This document shows, piece after piece, positions 41,105 to 55,207 of a stretch of 55,320 nucleotides of DNA. Position 1 is the stretch's first letter. The number at the start of each line of letters is the position of its first letter. A program made the translations under genes and the position numbers. Source of the DNA: Thiorhodococcus minor (GTDB lineage Bacteria; Pseudomonadota; Gammaproteobacteria; Chromatiales; Chromatiaceae); assembly GCF_010820565.1 (NCBI RefSeq), contig NZ_JAAIJQ010000038.1, positions 1-55,320 of the forward strand, written 5' to 3'. The notes under the pieces were generated by a model, which saw nothing but the letters and a program-made list of their open reading frames with translations, made no database searches and was not told where the DNA came from.

Positions 41105-43759
41105 ATGACGAAGAAGCCTGATATCGATCCGCAAGAGACACAGGAATGGCTCGATTCGCTCGAGGCCGTCCTTGAGAACGAAGGCATCGAGCGCGCCCAT
41201 TTCATCCTGGAGCGCCTGATCGACAAGGCCCGCCGCTCCGGTGCCTACCTGCCCTACAGCGCCAACACCGCCTATCTCAACACCATTCCGATGAACCAGG
41301 AAGAGCGCTTCCCGGGTGATCTCGCCATGGAGCGGCGCATCCGCTCCTTCGTGCGCTGGAATGCCATGGCGATGGTGGTTCAGGCCAATCGGCTCTCGGC
41401 CGAGCTGGGCGGACACATCTCCAGCTTCGCCTCCTCGGCGACCCTGATCGACGTCGCCTACAACCACTTTCTGCATGCGCGGGACAAGGACCACGGCGGC
41501 GACCTGGTCTTCTTTCAGGGCCATTCCGCGCCCGGCATCTATGCCCGCGCCTTCCTCGAGGGCCGCATCAGCGAGGAGCAGCTCTACAGCTTCCGCCAGG
41601 AGGTCGACGGCAACGGCCTCTCCTCCTATCCCCATCCCTGGCTCATGCCCGGCTTCTGGCAGTTCCCGACGGTCTCCATGGGGCTCGGCCCGTTGATGGC
41701 GATCTATCAGGCCCGCTTCATGAAGTACCTGCGCGACCGCGGCCTGGTCAACACCGCCGGGCGCAAGGTCTGGGCCTTCCTCGGCGATGGCGAGATGGAC
41801 GAGCCCGAGTCCCTTGGCGCCATCTCGCTGGCCGCGCGCGAGCGCCTGGACAACCTGGTCTTCGTCGTCAACTGCAACCTGCAGCGTCTCGACGGCCCGG
41901 TGCGCGGCAACGGCAAGATCATCCAGGAGCTGGAGGCCGTCTTCCGCGGCGCTGGCTGGAATGTCATCAAGGTGGTCTGGGGACGCTACTGGGATCCCCT
42001 CCTCGCCCGCGACACCCAGGGCCTACTGCTCAAGCGCATGGAAGAGTGTGTCGACGGCGATTACCAGACCTATAAGGCCAAGGGCGGCGCCTACACGCGC
42101 GAGCATTTCTTCGGCAAATACCCGGAGCTGAAGGAGATGGTCGCCAACATGACGGACGACGACATCTGGCGCCTCAACCGCGGCGGGCATGATCCCATCA
42201 AGGTCTTCAACGCCTACCTGGCCGCCATGGAGACCACGGACAAGCCCACCGTCATCCTGGCGAAGACGGTCAAGGGCTACGGCATGGGCAACGCCGGCGA
42301 GGGCATGAACATCACCCATTCCCAGAAGAAGATGGGCGAGGCCGCGCTCAAGACCTTCCGCGACCGCTTCAACATCCCGATCTCGGACGACCAGATCGGC
42401 GCCGCGCCCTTCTACAAACCGCCGGCGGACAGCGAGGAGACCAAGTATCTGCACCAAGCGCGCGAGCGCCTCGGCGGCTTTTTGCCGGCGCGCCGCGACG
42501 AGGCGCCGCCGCTGGAGGTACCGGGCCTGGACGCCTTCCAGGCCTTGCTCGAGGGCACGGGCGACAAGGAGATGTCGACCACCATGGCCTTCGTGCGCCT
42601 GCTGACCATGATCGTGCGCGACAAGAAGATCGGGAAGTACGTGGTGCCCATCGTGCCGGACGAGGCACGCACCTTCGGCATGGAGGGCATGTTCCGCCAG
42701 CTCGGCATCTACGCCTCCCAGGGCCAGCTCTACGAGCCGGTCGACGCCGATCAGGTCATGTACTACCGCGAGGACAAGAAGGGGCAGATTCTCCAAGAGG
42801 GCATCAACGAGGCCGGCGCCATGTCGTCCTGGATCGCCGCGGCCACGGCCTACGCCAATCACGGCCAGAGCATGATCCCCTTCTACATCTACTACTCCAT
42901 GTTCGGCTTCCAGCGCATCGGCGACCTGGCCTGGGCGGCGGGAGACATGCGCGCCCGGGGCTTCCTCATCGGCGGCACCGCCGGCCGCACCACGCTCGCG
43001 GGCGAGGGCCTGCAGCACCAGGACGGACACAGCCCGCTCCTGGCGGCGACCATCCCCAACTGTGTTGCCTATGACCCCGCCTATGCCTACGAAATGGCGG
43101 TCGTCGTTCAGGACGGCCTGAGGCGGATGTATCAGGAGAAGGAGAACCGCTTCTACTACATCACCGCGATGAACGAGAACTATGCTCAGCCCGCCATGCC
43201 GGAGGGCAGCGCGGAAGGCATCCTCAAGGGCATGTACCGCGTCCGCCGCGGCGAGGAGCGCGGCCATCGCGTCCAACTGCTCGGCGCAGGCACCATTCTG
43301 CGCGAGGTCCTGGCGGCCGCCGAGCTGCTGGAGAAGGACTTCGACGTCGGCTCGGCGGTCTGGAGCGTCACCAGCTTCAACGAGCTGCGCCGCGAGGGCA
43401 TCGAGGTCGAGCGCTGGAATCTGCTGCACCCCGAGCACGAGCAGCGCACCACCTATGTCGAAGAGCAGCTGGCGGGATCGCGCGGCCCCGTCGTGGCCGC
43501 GACGGACTACATGCGCGCCTATGCGGATCAGATTCGTCCCTATGTGCCACAACGCTACGTCGTGCTCGGCACCGACGGCTTCGGGCGCAGCGACATGCGC
43601 AGTCAGCTGCGCAAGTTCTTCGAGGTCAACCGCTTCTATGTTGCCGTCGCCGCACTCAAGGCGCTGGCGGACGAGGGCGAGATCCCAACGTCGATGGTCT
43701 CCGAGGCCATTGCCAAGTACCGCGTCGACCCGGAAAAACCGCATCCGGTCACGGTGTAA
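41105..43759 (+). CDS. aceE: Pyruvate dehydrogenase E1 component, homodimeric type
   Basis: An 884-residue thiamine-diphosphate enzyme that decarboxylates pyruvate and acetylates the lipoyl domains of E2. The ThDP/Mg motif is FLGDGEMDEPESLGAISLAA ending in VFVVNCNLQRLDGPV. Other AceE marks are ASSATLIDVAYNHFLHARDK, FFQGHSAPGIYARAFLEGRI, KTVKGYGMGNAGEGMNITHS, and the transketolase-like middle domain (GGTAGRTTLAGEGLQHQDGH). Length equals E. coli AceE (about 887). aceF follows after 33 bp, so they form an operon. Confidence 0.97.
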   Translation: MTKKPDIDPQETQEWLDSLEAVLENEGIERAHFILERLIDKARRSGAYLPYSANTAYLNTIPMNQEERFPGDLAMERRIRSFVRWNAMAMVVQANRLSAELGGHISSFASSATLIDVAYNHFLHARDKDHGGDLVFFQGHSAPGIYARAFLEGRISEEQLYSFRQEVDGNGLSSYPHPWLMPGFWQFPTVSMGLGPLMAIYQARFMKYLRDRGLVNTAGRKVWAFLGDGEMDEPESLGAISLAARERLDNLVFVVNCNLQRLDGPVRGNGKIIQELEAVFRGAGWNVIKVVWGRYWDPLLARDTQGLLLKRMEECVDGDYQTYKAKGGAYTREHFFGKYPELKEMVANMTDDDIWRLNRGGHDPIKVFNAYLAAMETTDKPTVILAKTVKGYGMGNAGEGMNITHSQKKMGEAALKTFRDRFNIPISDDQIGAAPFYKPPADSEETKYLHQARERLGGFLPARRDEAPPLEVPGLDAFQALLEGTGDKEMSTTMAFVRLLTMIVRDKKIGKYVVPIVPDEARTFGMEGMFRQLGIYASQGQLYEPVDADQVMYYREDKKGQILQEGINEAGAMSSWIAAATAYANHGQSMIPFYIYYSMFGFQRIGDLAWAAGDMRARGFLIGGTAGRTTLAGEGLQHQDGHSPLLAATIPNCVAYDPAYAYEMAVVVQDGLRRMYQEKENRFYYITAMNENYAQPAMPEGSAEGILKGMYRVRRGEERGHRVQLLGAGTILREVLAAAELLEKDFDVGSAVWSVTSFNELRREGIEVERWNLLHPEHEQRTTYVEEQLAGSRGPVVAATDYMRAYADQIRPYVPQRYVVLGTDGFGRSDMRSQLRKFFEVNRFYVAVAALKALADEGEIPTSMVSEAIAKYRVDPEKPHPVTV

Positions 43760-43792
43760 GGCAGCGGGACAATAGGCTTAGGAGGACATCGC

Positions 43793-45484
43793 GTGGCAAC
43801 CGTCGAAGAGATTCTATTGCCCGACATCGGGGACTTCTCCGATGTCGAGATCATCGAGATCCTGGTCGCAGAGGGCGACCAGGTCGAGCCCGAGCAGTCG
43901 CTGCTCACCCTGGAGAGCGACAAGGCGACCATCGAGATCCCATCCCCCAAGGGTGGAACCGTCAAGGCGCTCAAGGTCAAGGTCGGCGACCGCGTCAACG
44001 AGGGTGATCCCCTTCTGGAGCTTGAGCGAGCCGAACAAGGCACCCCGGCGTCGACAGATGCCCCGAGCACCGGAGGAAGCGAGCCGGAGCCACCGGCTCC
44101 GCAGCCCGCCAAGCCCGCAGCAGCCGAGCATCCGGCGCGCTCGGGCGCGGCAGCCGAATCTGTCTCTGTGGTGCTCCCGGACATCGGCGACTTCACCGAC
44201 GTGCCCGTCGTCGAGATCCTGGTCGCCCCCGGCGACCGCGTCGAGGCCGAGCAGTCATTGGTGACGCTGGAGAGCGACAAGGCGACCATGGAGATCCCCT
44301 CACCGCAAGCCGGTGTGGTCGAAGGGCTGGCCGTCGCGCTCGGCGACACGCTGAACGCCGGGGATCTCATCCTGACGCTGAGCGTCGAGGGAGCCGCCGA
44401 CACCGAGGGCGCGGGGTCGCAGTCCGAGCCAGAGACGCCGCAGGCCGCGCCGAAGACGCCCGACGCCAAGCCAGCGGCCGAGACGCCCGCTCAGCGCGCC
44501 CCTGGCGAGGCCGAGCGGCGCCAAGCCCCAGTGCTTCCCAGACCCGAGGACATGGCCGCCATCGCGCGGGGACGAAAGGCGCACGCGAGTCCCGCGGTGC
44601 GCCAGTTCGCCCGCGAGCTGGGCGTCGACCTCGCGCGGGTCAAGGGCAGCGGCCGCAAGGGACGCATCGTCAAGGACGACGTTCAGGCCTTCGTCCAGCA
44701 GGCGCTCGCCCAGGGGAAGCCAAGCGACACCAGTGCGACCTCGGCCTTCCAGCTCCCCGCCGCGCCGGACGTCGACTTCTCCAAGTTCGGTCCCGTCGAG
44801 ACCCAAGAGCTGCCGCGGATCCGCAAGATCAGCGGCCGGCATCTGCATCGTTGCTGGGTCGGGATTCCCCATGTCACCCAGTTCGACGAGGCGGACATCT
44901 CCGAGCTGGAGGCCTTCCGCAAGCAGCAAAAGGACGAGGCGGCGAAGCACGGCGTCAAACTGACGTTCTTGCCCTTCCTTCTGAAGGCGGTCGCGACGGC
45001 ACTCAACCAGATGCCGGTGCTCAAGGCCTCACTGACGAGCGACGGCGAGCGGCTGGTCCACAAGCACTACACGCACATCGGCGTGGCCGTGGACACGCCC
45101 AACGGCCTGGTGGTGCCCGTGGTGCGCGATGTCGACAAGAAGGGGCTCTACACCCTGGCCACCGAGCTGGTCGAGCTGAGCGGCAAGGCGCGCGACGGCA
45201 AGCTGCTGCCGGGCGACATGCAGGGCGGCTGCTTCTCCATCTCGAGCCTGGGCGGCATCGGCGGAACGGCCTTCACACCCATCGTCAATGCCCCTGAGGT
45301 CGCGATCCTCGGGGTCTCCAGGTCGGAGATGAAGCCGGTCTGGGACGGCAGGGACTTCGAGCCGCGTCTCATGCTGCCGCTCTCACTGTCCTACGACCAT
45401 CGGGTCGTCGACGGCGCGGACGGCGCGCGCTTCACCAGCCTGCTCCGCCGCCTCTTGGGCGACATCCGCACCCTTCTGCTCTAA
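43793..45484 (+). CDS. aceF: Pyruvate dehydrogenase E2, dihydrolipoamide acetyltransferase
   Basis: A 563-residue E2 core subunit. Two lipoyl domains carry the modified lysines Lys44 (TLESDKATIEIPSPKGG) and Lys163 (TLESDKATMEIPSPQAG), linked by Ala/Pro-rich swinging arms. A peripheral subunit-binding domain (about 263-300; HASPAVRQFARELGVDLARV) precedes the CoA acetyltransferase domain with catalytic His in LSLSYDHRVVDGADGARF. The start is GTG at 43793, supported by AGGAGG seven bases upstream. Many gammaproteobacterial AceF proteins have two or three lipoyl domains; this one has two. Confidence 0.96.
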   Translation: MATVEEILLPDIGDFSDVEIIEILVAEGDQVEPEQSLLTLESDKATIEIPSPKGGTVKALKVKVGDRVNEGDPLLELERAEQGTPASTDAPSTGGSEPEPPAPQPAKPAAAEHPARSGAAAESVSVVLPDIGDFTDVPVVEILVAPGDRVEAEQSLVTLESDKATMEIPSPQAGVVEGLAVALGDTLNAGDLILTLSVEGAADTEGAGSQSEPETPQAAPKTPDAKPAAETPAQRAPGEAERRQAPVLPRPEDMAAIARGRKAHASPAVRQFARELGVDLARVKGSGRKGRIVKDDVQAFVQQALAQGKPSDTSATSAFQLPAAPDVDFSKFGPVETQELPRIRKISGRHLHRCWVGIPHVTQFDEADISELEAFRKQQKDEAAKHGVKLTFLPFLLKAVATALNQMPVLKASLTSDGERLVHKHYTHIGVAVDTPNGLVVPVVRDVDKKGLYTLATELVELSGKARDGKLLPGDMQGGCFSISSLGGIGGTAFTPIVNAPEVAILGVSRSEMKPVWDGRDFEPRLMLPLSLSYDHRVVDGADGARFTSLLRRLLGDIRTLLL

Positions 45485-45495
45485 CCGCGCAAGAC

Positions 45496-45522
45496 GCGTG
45501 GCCCGGGCGCAATGCCCGGGCC
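45496..45522 (+). terminator. Hairpin downstream of aceF
   Basis: GTGGCCCGGGC, GCAAT, GCCCGGGCCAC: an 11-bp perfect stem 11 bases past the aceF stop, without a T run. Confidence 0.5.
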
Positions 45523-45727
45523 ACACCCAGGGACAGCGCGCCGGCGCTGAGCTTTGGCGCGGCATCGGCAAACAACAGACCGCGCGGACCGACTGCCCGA
45601 TACCGGTCAGCCTGCGCATCGCCCCGCCACTCCGGCCGCGTCCGCATCGACCGCCGTGACCATTCCTCCGCCTCCGCCTCCGCCGACGCCGACTTCGCCT
45701 ATCCGCCCCGATCGTTTAGCATTGCGC

Positions 45728-45905
45728 TCAACCTAGAAGGAGCCGCCAGCGGCCAGCTTCCAGCGGTTGCTTAGCACCGCCGCTCCACGGCTGACGCCTT
45801 CGCCCGCCAGGTGAGTCTAGGAGAGCCCCACTGGATGGCCAAATCGCTGATCGCGGCAAGCTGGCCGCTGGAGGCTGGGAGCTGACAGCTCTTCTCAGGC
45901 TCAAT
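45728..45905. repeat. Dispersed repeat element upstream of lpd (copy A)
   Basis: Begins TCAACCTAGAAGGAGC followed by CCAGC-rich sequence and ends with AAGCTGGCCGCTGG through AGCTCTTCTCAGG. The ends are partly inverted relative to each other. A sister copy with the same borders lies upstream of the phosphoketolase gene (49700-49903). Confidence 0.65.
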
Positions 45906-45955
45906 CAATCACATAGCAGATCGCGCTCCGCGCGGCCAACGAGTAGCAGCACATC

Positions 45956-47662
<1,707 letters not shown>

Positions 47663-47691
47663 CGCGGCGCCTAACGAAGAGGACAGGGCAA

Positions 47692-48258
47692 ATGGGAAAC
47701 ACGGCGGAGCAAGCTCACATCACGCATGAGGATTATCTGGCTGGCGAGCTGGAGTCCCCCATCAAGCATGAGTACCTGGCGGGACAGGTCTTCGCCATGG
47801 CCGGGGCGAGCGAGGCACATGCGACCATTGCCGGAAACCTCTTCGCCCTGCTGCGCGCGCACGTCCGCGGAAGCCCCTGCCGCGTCTACATCGCGGACAT
47901 GAAGGTCCGCGTCGACGCGGCGGACGCCTTCTATTACCCCGACGTCTTCGTCACCTGCAGTGGGACCGACGCCGCCGAGACCTACGTCAAGCGGGATCCG
48001 ACGCTCATCGTCGAGGTACTGTCAGCCTCGACCGCCGCCTTCGACCACGGCGCGAAATTCGCGCACTATCGCCAGCTGCCCTCCATGCGCGAGTATGTCC
48101 TCATCGACCCCGAGCGCCTGTCGATCGACGTCTTCAGGCGCAACGAGATGGATCAATGGGTCCTCTTTCCCTTCACCGCCGGACAGCCCCTGGAGCTTGC
48201 ATCCATCGGCTTCTCCGCCGAGCTCGAGGCCGTTTACGAAGACGTGGAGCTCGGCTAG
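47692..48258 (+). CDS. Uma2-family (DUF820) putative nuclease
   Basis: A 188-residue protein of the Uma2 family, which has a PD-(D/E)XK nuclease fold. Conserved features are the N-terminal THEDYLAGELESPIKHEYLA, the acidic PDVF in DAFYYPDVFVTCSG, VEVLSAST in DPTLIVEVLSAS, and the MREYVLIDPERLSIDVF segment. Such genes are very abundant in cyanobacteria and occur in purple bacteria, usually without a known role, and some cluster with mobile DNA. It lies 29 bp after lpd in the same direction, but no functional link to lipoamide metabolism is implied. Confidence 0.85.
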   Translation: MGNTAEQAHITHEDYLAGELESPIKHEYLAGQVFAMAGASEAHATIAGNLFALLRAHVRGSPCRVYIADMKVRVDAADAFYYPDVFVTCSGTDAAETYVKRDPTLIVEVLSASTAAFDHGAKFAHYRQLPSMREYVLIDPERLSIDVFRRNEMDQWVLFPFTAGQPLELASIGFSAELEAVYEDVELG

Positions 48259-48602
48259 GACTCAGCTCCATCTCATGTTCCGGGAACGCGTGACGCTGGG
48301 AGTCTTGACCTTCAGGTCAACACCAGTCGGCCTGGAGGCCGACACTCCCAGCACTGATGGCGCCCTCATCGATGCTGGAATCGCAGCTTGGAGCGAAGCG
48401 CGGGACTCGGGGACCGGCAGCCAGGTCGGCACAGGATCGCGCAAAGATCGCGAACGACCTTGGAATCGGCGCACGGCGGCTACAGGTCCTAGCCGGCGGC
48501 GCCAATCGCGGGACTGAGCTTGAGGTAGATCTGCCGCATGGCAGTCGGTTGAGCTACCCGAGATCGGCGCATCGACTGATCTGGCGACATGGAGACCCCG
48601 TC
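48259..48602. other. 344-bp intergenic region downstream of the Uma2 gene
   Basis: Contains one copy of the 56-bp palindromic repeat (48296-48351) and no supported gene. Frames crossing it extend the next gene upstream without family resemblance or signal peptide. Confidence 0.5.
48296..48351. repeat. 56-bp palindromic repeat, second copy
   Basis: CTGGGAG and CTCCCAG outer arms, GACCTTCAGGTC and GGCCTGGAGGCC inner stems; same length and layout as the copy at 34322-34377. Confidence 0.8.
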
Positions 48603-49559
48603 ATGCGTGTCCGCAGCCTCATCGCCGCATTCCTCATTGGCGTCGCGCCCGCCTCCCAAGCGACGAGCTTCGACTGCGGCAAGGCCGCCACCTGGGTCGA
48701 AAAGACCCTCTGCCGGGATGCCTCGCTCGGCGCGCTTGACGAGACCATGGCGGACAGCTTTCGGGCAGCGCGCGAAGCTGCGTCCGATCCGGACTCGCTG
48801 CTCGCCGAGCAGCGCGCCTGGCTGAAGCGGCGCAACCGCTGCAGCAATATCACCTGCCTGCACGACCTCTACGAGGCCCGGATCCAGGCCCTGAGGACAA
48901 GGGCCCCGGGTGCTCGAGATCAAGCCGCCCCAGCTGTATCAGAGGGCCGCATCACGGACACAGGTCCCCGCCACTCCCTGTCCGCCCTCTACCCCGTCTT
49001 CACGGACGCCGCGCTGGCCGAGGTCAATCCCGAGGTCCGCCGCTTCGTCGAGTCCCTGGTCCAGCCCTTCCTCGAAGAGCTGGCAAACGAGGAGGCGGCG
49101 GATGCCCAGCTCGAAGTGCCGCCCTGGTCCCTCCAGATCACCTATGCGCCGCCCTATGTCGCCCCGCACTACGTCGCGGTCGATTTCAACGGCTACGACT
49201 ATCGCGGCGGGGCGCACGGCATGCCGATCATCGCCCCGCTGGTGCTCGCGCGGCCAAGCGGGCAGCAGCTTTCCCCTGCGGATCTCTTCCTCCCGGGGAG
49301 CGACTGGCTGGGGTTTCTCTCTGGCTATTGCTATGACGAGCTCCAGGACCAGGATTTCGTCTCGGCGGACACCGACTGGCTCAAGTCCGGCACGGCGCCA
49401 AAGGCGGAGAACTATCAGTGGCTCTTCCCCGGCCCCGAGGGTCTGACGGTCACCTTCCCCCCCTATGCGGTTGCGCCCTATGCGGCCGGGCCGCAGTCGG
49501 TCCTGATTCCCTATGCCCGCCTTTCCGGGATGCTGCGCCCAGATCTCTTCGGCCCCTAG
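48603..49559 (+). CDS. Exported LprI-type and DUF3298-like domain protein
   Basis: A 318-residue secreted protein. A signal peptide (SLIAAFLIGVAPASQA) precedes an LprI/DUF1311 domain (about 22-100) with its paired cysteines (SFDCGKAATWVEKTLC, RRNRCSNITC) and the QRAWLKRRNRC core. The C-terminal part (about 120-315) resembles DUF3298/RsiV-type domains that bind lysozyme or peptidoglycan-related ligands: YVAPHYVAVDFNGYDYRGGA, then LFLPGSDWLGFLSGYC and VTFPPYAVAPYAAGPQSV. The start ATG at 48603 places the signal peptide at the N-terminus. A role in defence against lysozyme-like inhibitors is possible but inferred. Confidence 0.75.
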   Translation: MRVRSLIAAFLIGVAPASQATSFDCGKAATWVEKTLCRDASLGALDETMADSFRAAREAASDPDSLLAEQRAWLKRRNRCSNITCLHDLYEARIQALRTRAPGARDQAAPAVSEGRITDTGPRHSLSALYPVFTDAALAEVNPEVRRFVESLVQPFLEELANEEAADAQLEVPPWSLQITYAPPYVAPHYVAVDFNGYDYRGGAHGMPIIAPLVLARPSGQQLSPADLFLPGSDWLGFLSGYCYDELQDQDFVSADTDWLKSGTAPKAENYQWLFPGPEGLTVTFPPYAVAPYAAGPQSVLIPYARLSGMLRPDLFGP

Positions 49560-49699
49560 CGCCCAGCCCCGGCGATACCGGACGATGCCGACAGCAATCG
49601 TCATGTCCTCGTCATCCCGCAGACCCATGTTCCCGCTAGCCTGTGAGCGCGAAAACGCGACTCGGAAGCCCGGGACCATTCTGGCCCCTGAAAGACGCA

Positions 49700-49903
49700 T
49701 CAACCTAGTTGGAGCAGTCAGCTACCAGCCGCCAGCCGCCAGCCGCCAGCCGCCAGCCGCCAGCGGATGAAACTCATACAGTTGCCGGATTGTCTGGCGG
49801 ACCAGCCGCTCACCCCTTGGGTGACTCGGAGAAAACCTGAAAGCAGCCCCGAAACAAAGCTCTAAGCTGGCTGCTGGTAGCTGGTAGCTCTTTCTAGGAT
49901 CAA
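49700..49903. repeat. Dispersed repeat element upstream of xfp (copy B)
   Basis: Starts TCAACCTAGTTGGAGC and ends AAGCTGGCTGCTGG through AGCTCTTTCTAGGATCAA, mirroring copy A at 45728-45905. The interior is longer because of a heptamer expansion. Confidence 0.65.
49725..49764. repeat. Heptamer tandem repeat (CCAGCCG)
   Basis: About 5.7 perfect copies of CCAGCCG over 40 bp, inside repeat copy B. Prone to slippage, so copy number may vary between strains. Confidence 0.9.
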
Positions 49904-50008
49904 GCGCAGCGACCAATCGGGTCGCACACCGCTTGCGCAGGCCGAGAGCCTCGATGCATCCCTGGCGCAAGCCCATTTCAGCCCCATCGCCAAGCTGGAG
50001 GAGCACTC

Positions 50009-52402
50009 ATGACGACCACACCCGCCTCCCAAGCCCGCTCGACCGATCCGCTATCCGCCGAGGAGATCGGCAAGCTGGATGCCTACTGGCGCGCCTGCTG
50101 CTATCTCGCCGTCGGCATGATCTATCTGCGCGACAACCCGCTGCTTAGAGAGCCGCTCAAAGAGGAGCACCTCAAGAACCGGCTGCTCGGCCATTGGGGC
50201 GCGAGCCCCGGCCTCTCCTTCATGTACGTACACCTGAACCGCATCATCAAGGCCCACCGGCAAGCGGCCATCTTCCTCGCTGGCCCAGGCCACGGCGCGC
50301 CCGGCGTCCTCGCCCCCGTCTATCTGGAAGGCACCTACTCGGAGATCTATCCGAACAAGAGCGAGGACGAGGAAGGCATGAAGGCCTTCTTCAAGCAGTT
50401 CTCCTTTCCGGGCGGCATCGGCTCGCACTGCACGCCCGAGACCCCAGGCTCCATCCACGAGGGCGGCGAGCTGGGCTATTCCATCTCGCACGCCTTCGGC
50501 GCCGCCTTCGACAACCCGGACCTCTTGGTCGCCGTGGCGGTCGGCGACGGCGAGTCCGAGACCGGCCCGCTCGCCACCTCCTGGCACTCCAGCAAGTTCC
50601 TCAACCCCATCCGCGATGGGGCCGTGCTGCCGATCCTCCATCTCAACGGCTACAAGATCAACAATCCAACCCTATTGTCACGCATCCCCAACGAGGAGCT
50701 GGCGGACCTCTTCCGCGGCTACGGCTGGACCCCGCACTTCGTCGAGGGCGACGACCCCATGGCCATGCACCAGCGCATGGCCGAGACGATGGACACCTGC
50801 CACCGCGAGATCCGCGGCTTCCAGGAGGCGGCGCGCGCCAGCGGCGAGGCGACGCGCTGCCATTGGCCCATGATCGTGCTGCGCACGCCCAAGGGCTGGA
50901 CGGGACCGGACGAGGTCGACGGTCACAAGGTCGAGGGCTTCTGGCGCGCCCACCAGGTGCCGCTCTCGGGGATGCACAACAACCCCGCGCATCTCAAGCA
51001 GCTCGAGGATTGGATGAAGCGCTACCGTCCCGACGCGCTCTTCGACGCCAGCGGCCGCCTCCTCCCCGAAATCAAGGCGCTGGCCCCCGAGGGCGATCTG
51101 CGCATGAGCGCCAGTCCGCACGCCAACGGCGGCCTGCTGCGACGCGCCCTGCGCATGCCCGACTTCCGGCACTATGCCCAGGAGGTCCCGGAGCCCGGGA
51201 AGCTGCGCGCCATGAACACCAAGCCGGTCGGTGCCCTGCTGCGCGACATCATGGCCAAGAACAGGGACAACTTCCGCGTCTTCGGCCCAGACGAAAACAC
51301 CTCCAACAAGCTCGACGCCATCTACGAGGTCAGCAAGAAGCTCTGGCTGTGCGACTACAAGCCGGAAGACGCCGACGGCGGCGAGCTCGCGCCCGACGGC
51401 CGCGTCATGGAGATGCTCTCCGAGCACACCCTGGAGGGCTGGTACGAAGGCTATATCCTGACCGGACGCCACGGCTTCTTCGCCACCTACGAGGCCTTCG
51501 TCCATGTCATCGACTCCATGTACAACCAGCACGCCAAGTGGCTGGCGATCTGCGAAGAGATCCCCTGGCGCGCGCGCATCTCCTCCCTCAATCTCCTCAT
51601 CACCTCGACGGTCTGGCGCCAGGACCACAATGGCTTCACCCATCAGGATCCGGGCTTCCTCGACGTCGTGGTCAACAAGAACCCGGAAGTCACCCGCATC
51701 TATCTGCCGCCGGACGTCAACACCCTGCTCTCCACGGTCAACCACTGTCTGCAGAGCCGCGACGACATCAATGTCATCGTCGCCGACAAGCAGAATCACC
51801 TGCAGTTTCTGGACATGGACGCCGCCATCAAGCACTGCACCAAGGGCATCGGCATCTGGGAGTGGGCCAGCAACGATCAGGGCAGCGAGCCGGATGCCGT
51901 GCTGGTCGGCTGCGGCGACATCCCGACCAAGGAGGCGCTCGCGGCCACGGCCCTGCTGCGCGAGCACTTCGAGGACATCCGGATCCGCTTCATCAACGTG
52001 GTCGACCTCTTCAAGCTCCAGCCCGCCGGCGAGCATCCGCATGGCCTGAGCGACGCCGACTTCGACAGCCTCTTCACCAAGGACAAGCCGGTCATCTTCA
52101 ACTTCCACGGCTATCCCTGGCTGATCCACCGCCTCGCCTATCGCCGCACCAACCACGCCCATCTGCACGTGCGCGGCTATAAGGAGAAGGGCAATATCAA
52201 CACCCCGCTGGAGCTCGCCATCAACAACGAGATCGACCGCTTCAGCCTGGCCATCGACGTCATCAACCGGGTGCCACGCCTCCAGGTGGCCGGCGCGCAC
52301 GTCAAGGAGAAGCTCAAGGACATGCAGATCGACTGCCGCAACTACGCCCATGAGCACGGCATCGACAAGCCCGAGGTCGACGACTGGACCTGGCCGTTCT
52401 GA
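50009..52402 (+). CDS. xfp: Phosphoketolase (xylulose-5-P/fructose-6-P)
   Basis: A 797-residue thiamine-diphosphate enzyme that splits xylulose 5-phosphate (and often fructose 6-phosphate) to acetyl phosphate plus a shorter sugar phosphate. Hallmarks: [60 protein letters not shown], the ThDP motif [20 protein letters not shown] with [16 protein letters not shown], and [20 protein letters not shown]. Length is normal. An acetate kinase or phosphotransacetylase gene is not in the window. glgP follows after 202 bp, suggesting a route from glycogen to acetyl phosphate. Confidence 0.96.
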   Translation: MTTTPASQARSTDPLSAEEIGKLDAYWRACCYLAVGMIYLRDNPLLREPLKEEHLKNRLLGHWGASPGLSFMYVHLNRIIKAHRQAAIFLAGPGHGAPGVLAPVYLEGTYSEIYPNKSEDEEGMKAFFKQFSFPGGIGSHCTPETPGSIHEGGELGYSISHAFGAAFDNPDLLVAVAVGDGESETGPLATSWHSSKFLNPIRDGAVLPILHLNGYKINNPTLLSRIPNEELADLFRGYGWTPHFVEGDDPMAMHQRMAETMDTCHREIRGFQEAARASGEATRCHWPMIVLRTPKGWTGPDEVDGHKVEGFWRAHQVPLSGMHNNPAHLKQLEDWMKRYRPDALFDASGRLLPEIKALAPEGDLRMSASPHANGGLLRRALRMPDFRHYAQEVPEPGKLRAMNTKPVGALLRDIMAKNRDNFRVFGPDENTSNKLDAIYEVSKKLWLCDYKPEDADGGELAPDGRVMEMLSEHTLEGWYEGYILTGRHGFFATYEAFVHVIDSMYNQHAKWLAICEEIPWRARISSLNLLITSTVWRQDHNGFTHQDPGFLDVVVNKNPEVTRIYLPPDVNTLLSTVNHCLQSRDDINVIVADKQNHLQFLDMDAAIKHCTKGIGIWEWASNDQGSEPDAVLVGCGDIPTKEALAATALLREHFEDIRIRFINVVDLFKLQPAGEHPHGLSDADFDSLFTKDKPVIFNFHGYPWLIHRLAYRRTNHAHLHVRGYKEKGNINTPLELAINNEIDRFSLAIDVINRVPRLQVAGAHVKEKLKDMQIDCRNYAHEHGIDKPEVDDWTWPF

Positions 52403-52604
52403 CGCCGCGCAGGCCCCCGCTCATCGTCGCCCCAAGCCGTGAGATTCCGCGGCTGGGGGCGACCAATGGAGTCTGCGTCCAGCACTGATCTTTCCAGTCC
52501 CGCTCTGCGTATCGCCCCGCTAGCGGGGGACCGACTTTCCAGTTATACCTTGGATCAGAGCTTTCTCATCCTCGATCCCGATCACCCGCTCAAGAGGTAC
52601 CCCA

Positions 52605-55100
<2,496 letters not shown>

Positions 55101-55207
55101 CTCCGCAAAGACGCCCGAGGACCGACGGCCCTGGTCACCTGCGGGAATCCGCGGAAACACAAGCCCAGGGCAAGCGCAAAGCCCTTGAGAGCCATGGATA
55201 CGCGCCT

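Larger units (their letters stand above)
45485..45955. other. 471-bp gap between aceF and lpd
   Basis: Contains the aceF hairpin, a short CCTCCG microsatellite (about 45664-45690) and the dispersed repeat at 45728-45905. No gene is supported. The gap suggests lpd is transcribed from its own promoter. Confidence 0.5.
49560..50008. other. 449-bp gap upstream of the phosphoketolase gene
   Basis: Mostly occupied by repeat copy B (49700-49903) with an internal heptamer array. The remaining sequence should contain the xfp promoter; a GGAGGAG ribosome site precedes the start. No gene supported. Confidence 0.5.

Noticed and set aside
49725-49764. CRISPR-like short repeat
   Set aside because: Uninterrupted 7-bp tandem copies without spacers; a simple satellite.
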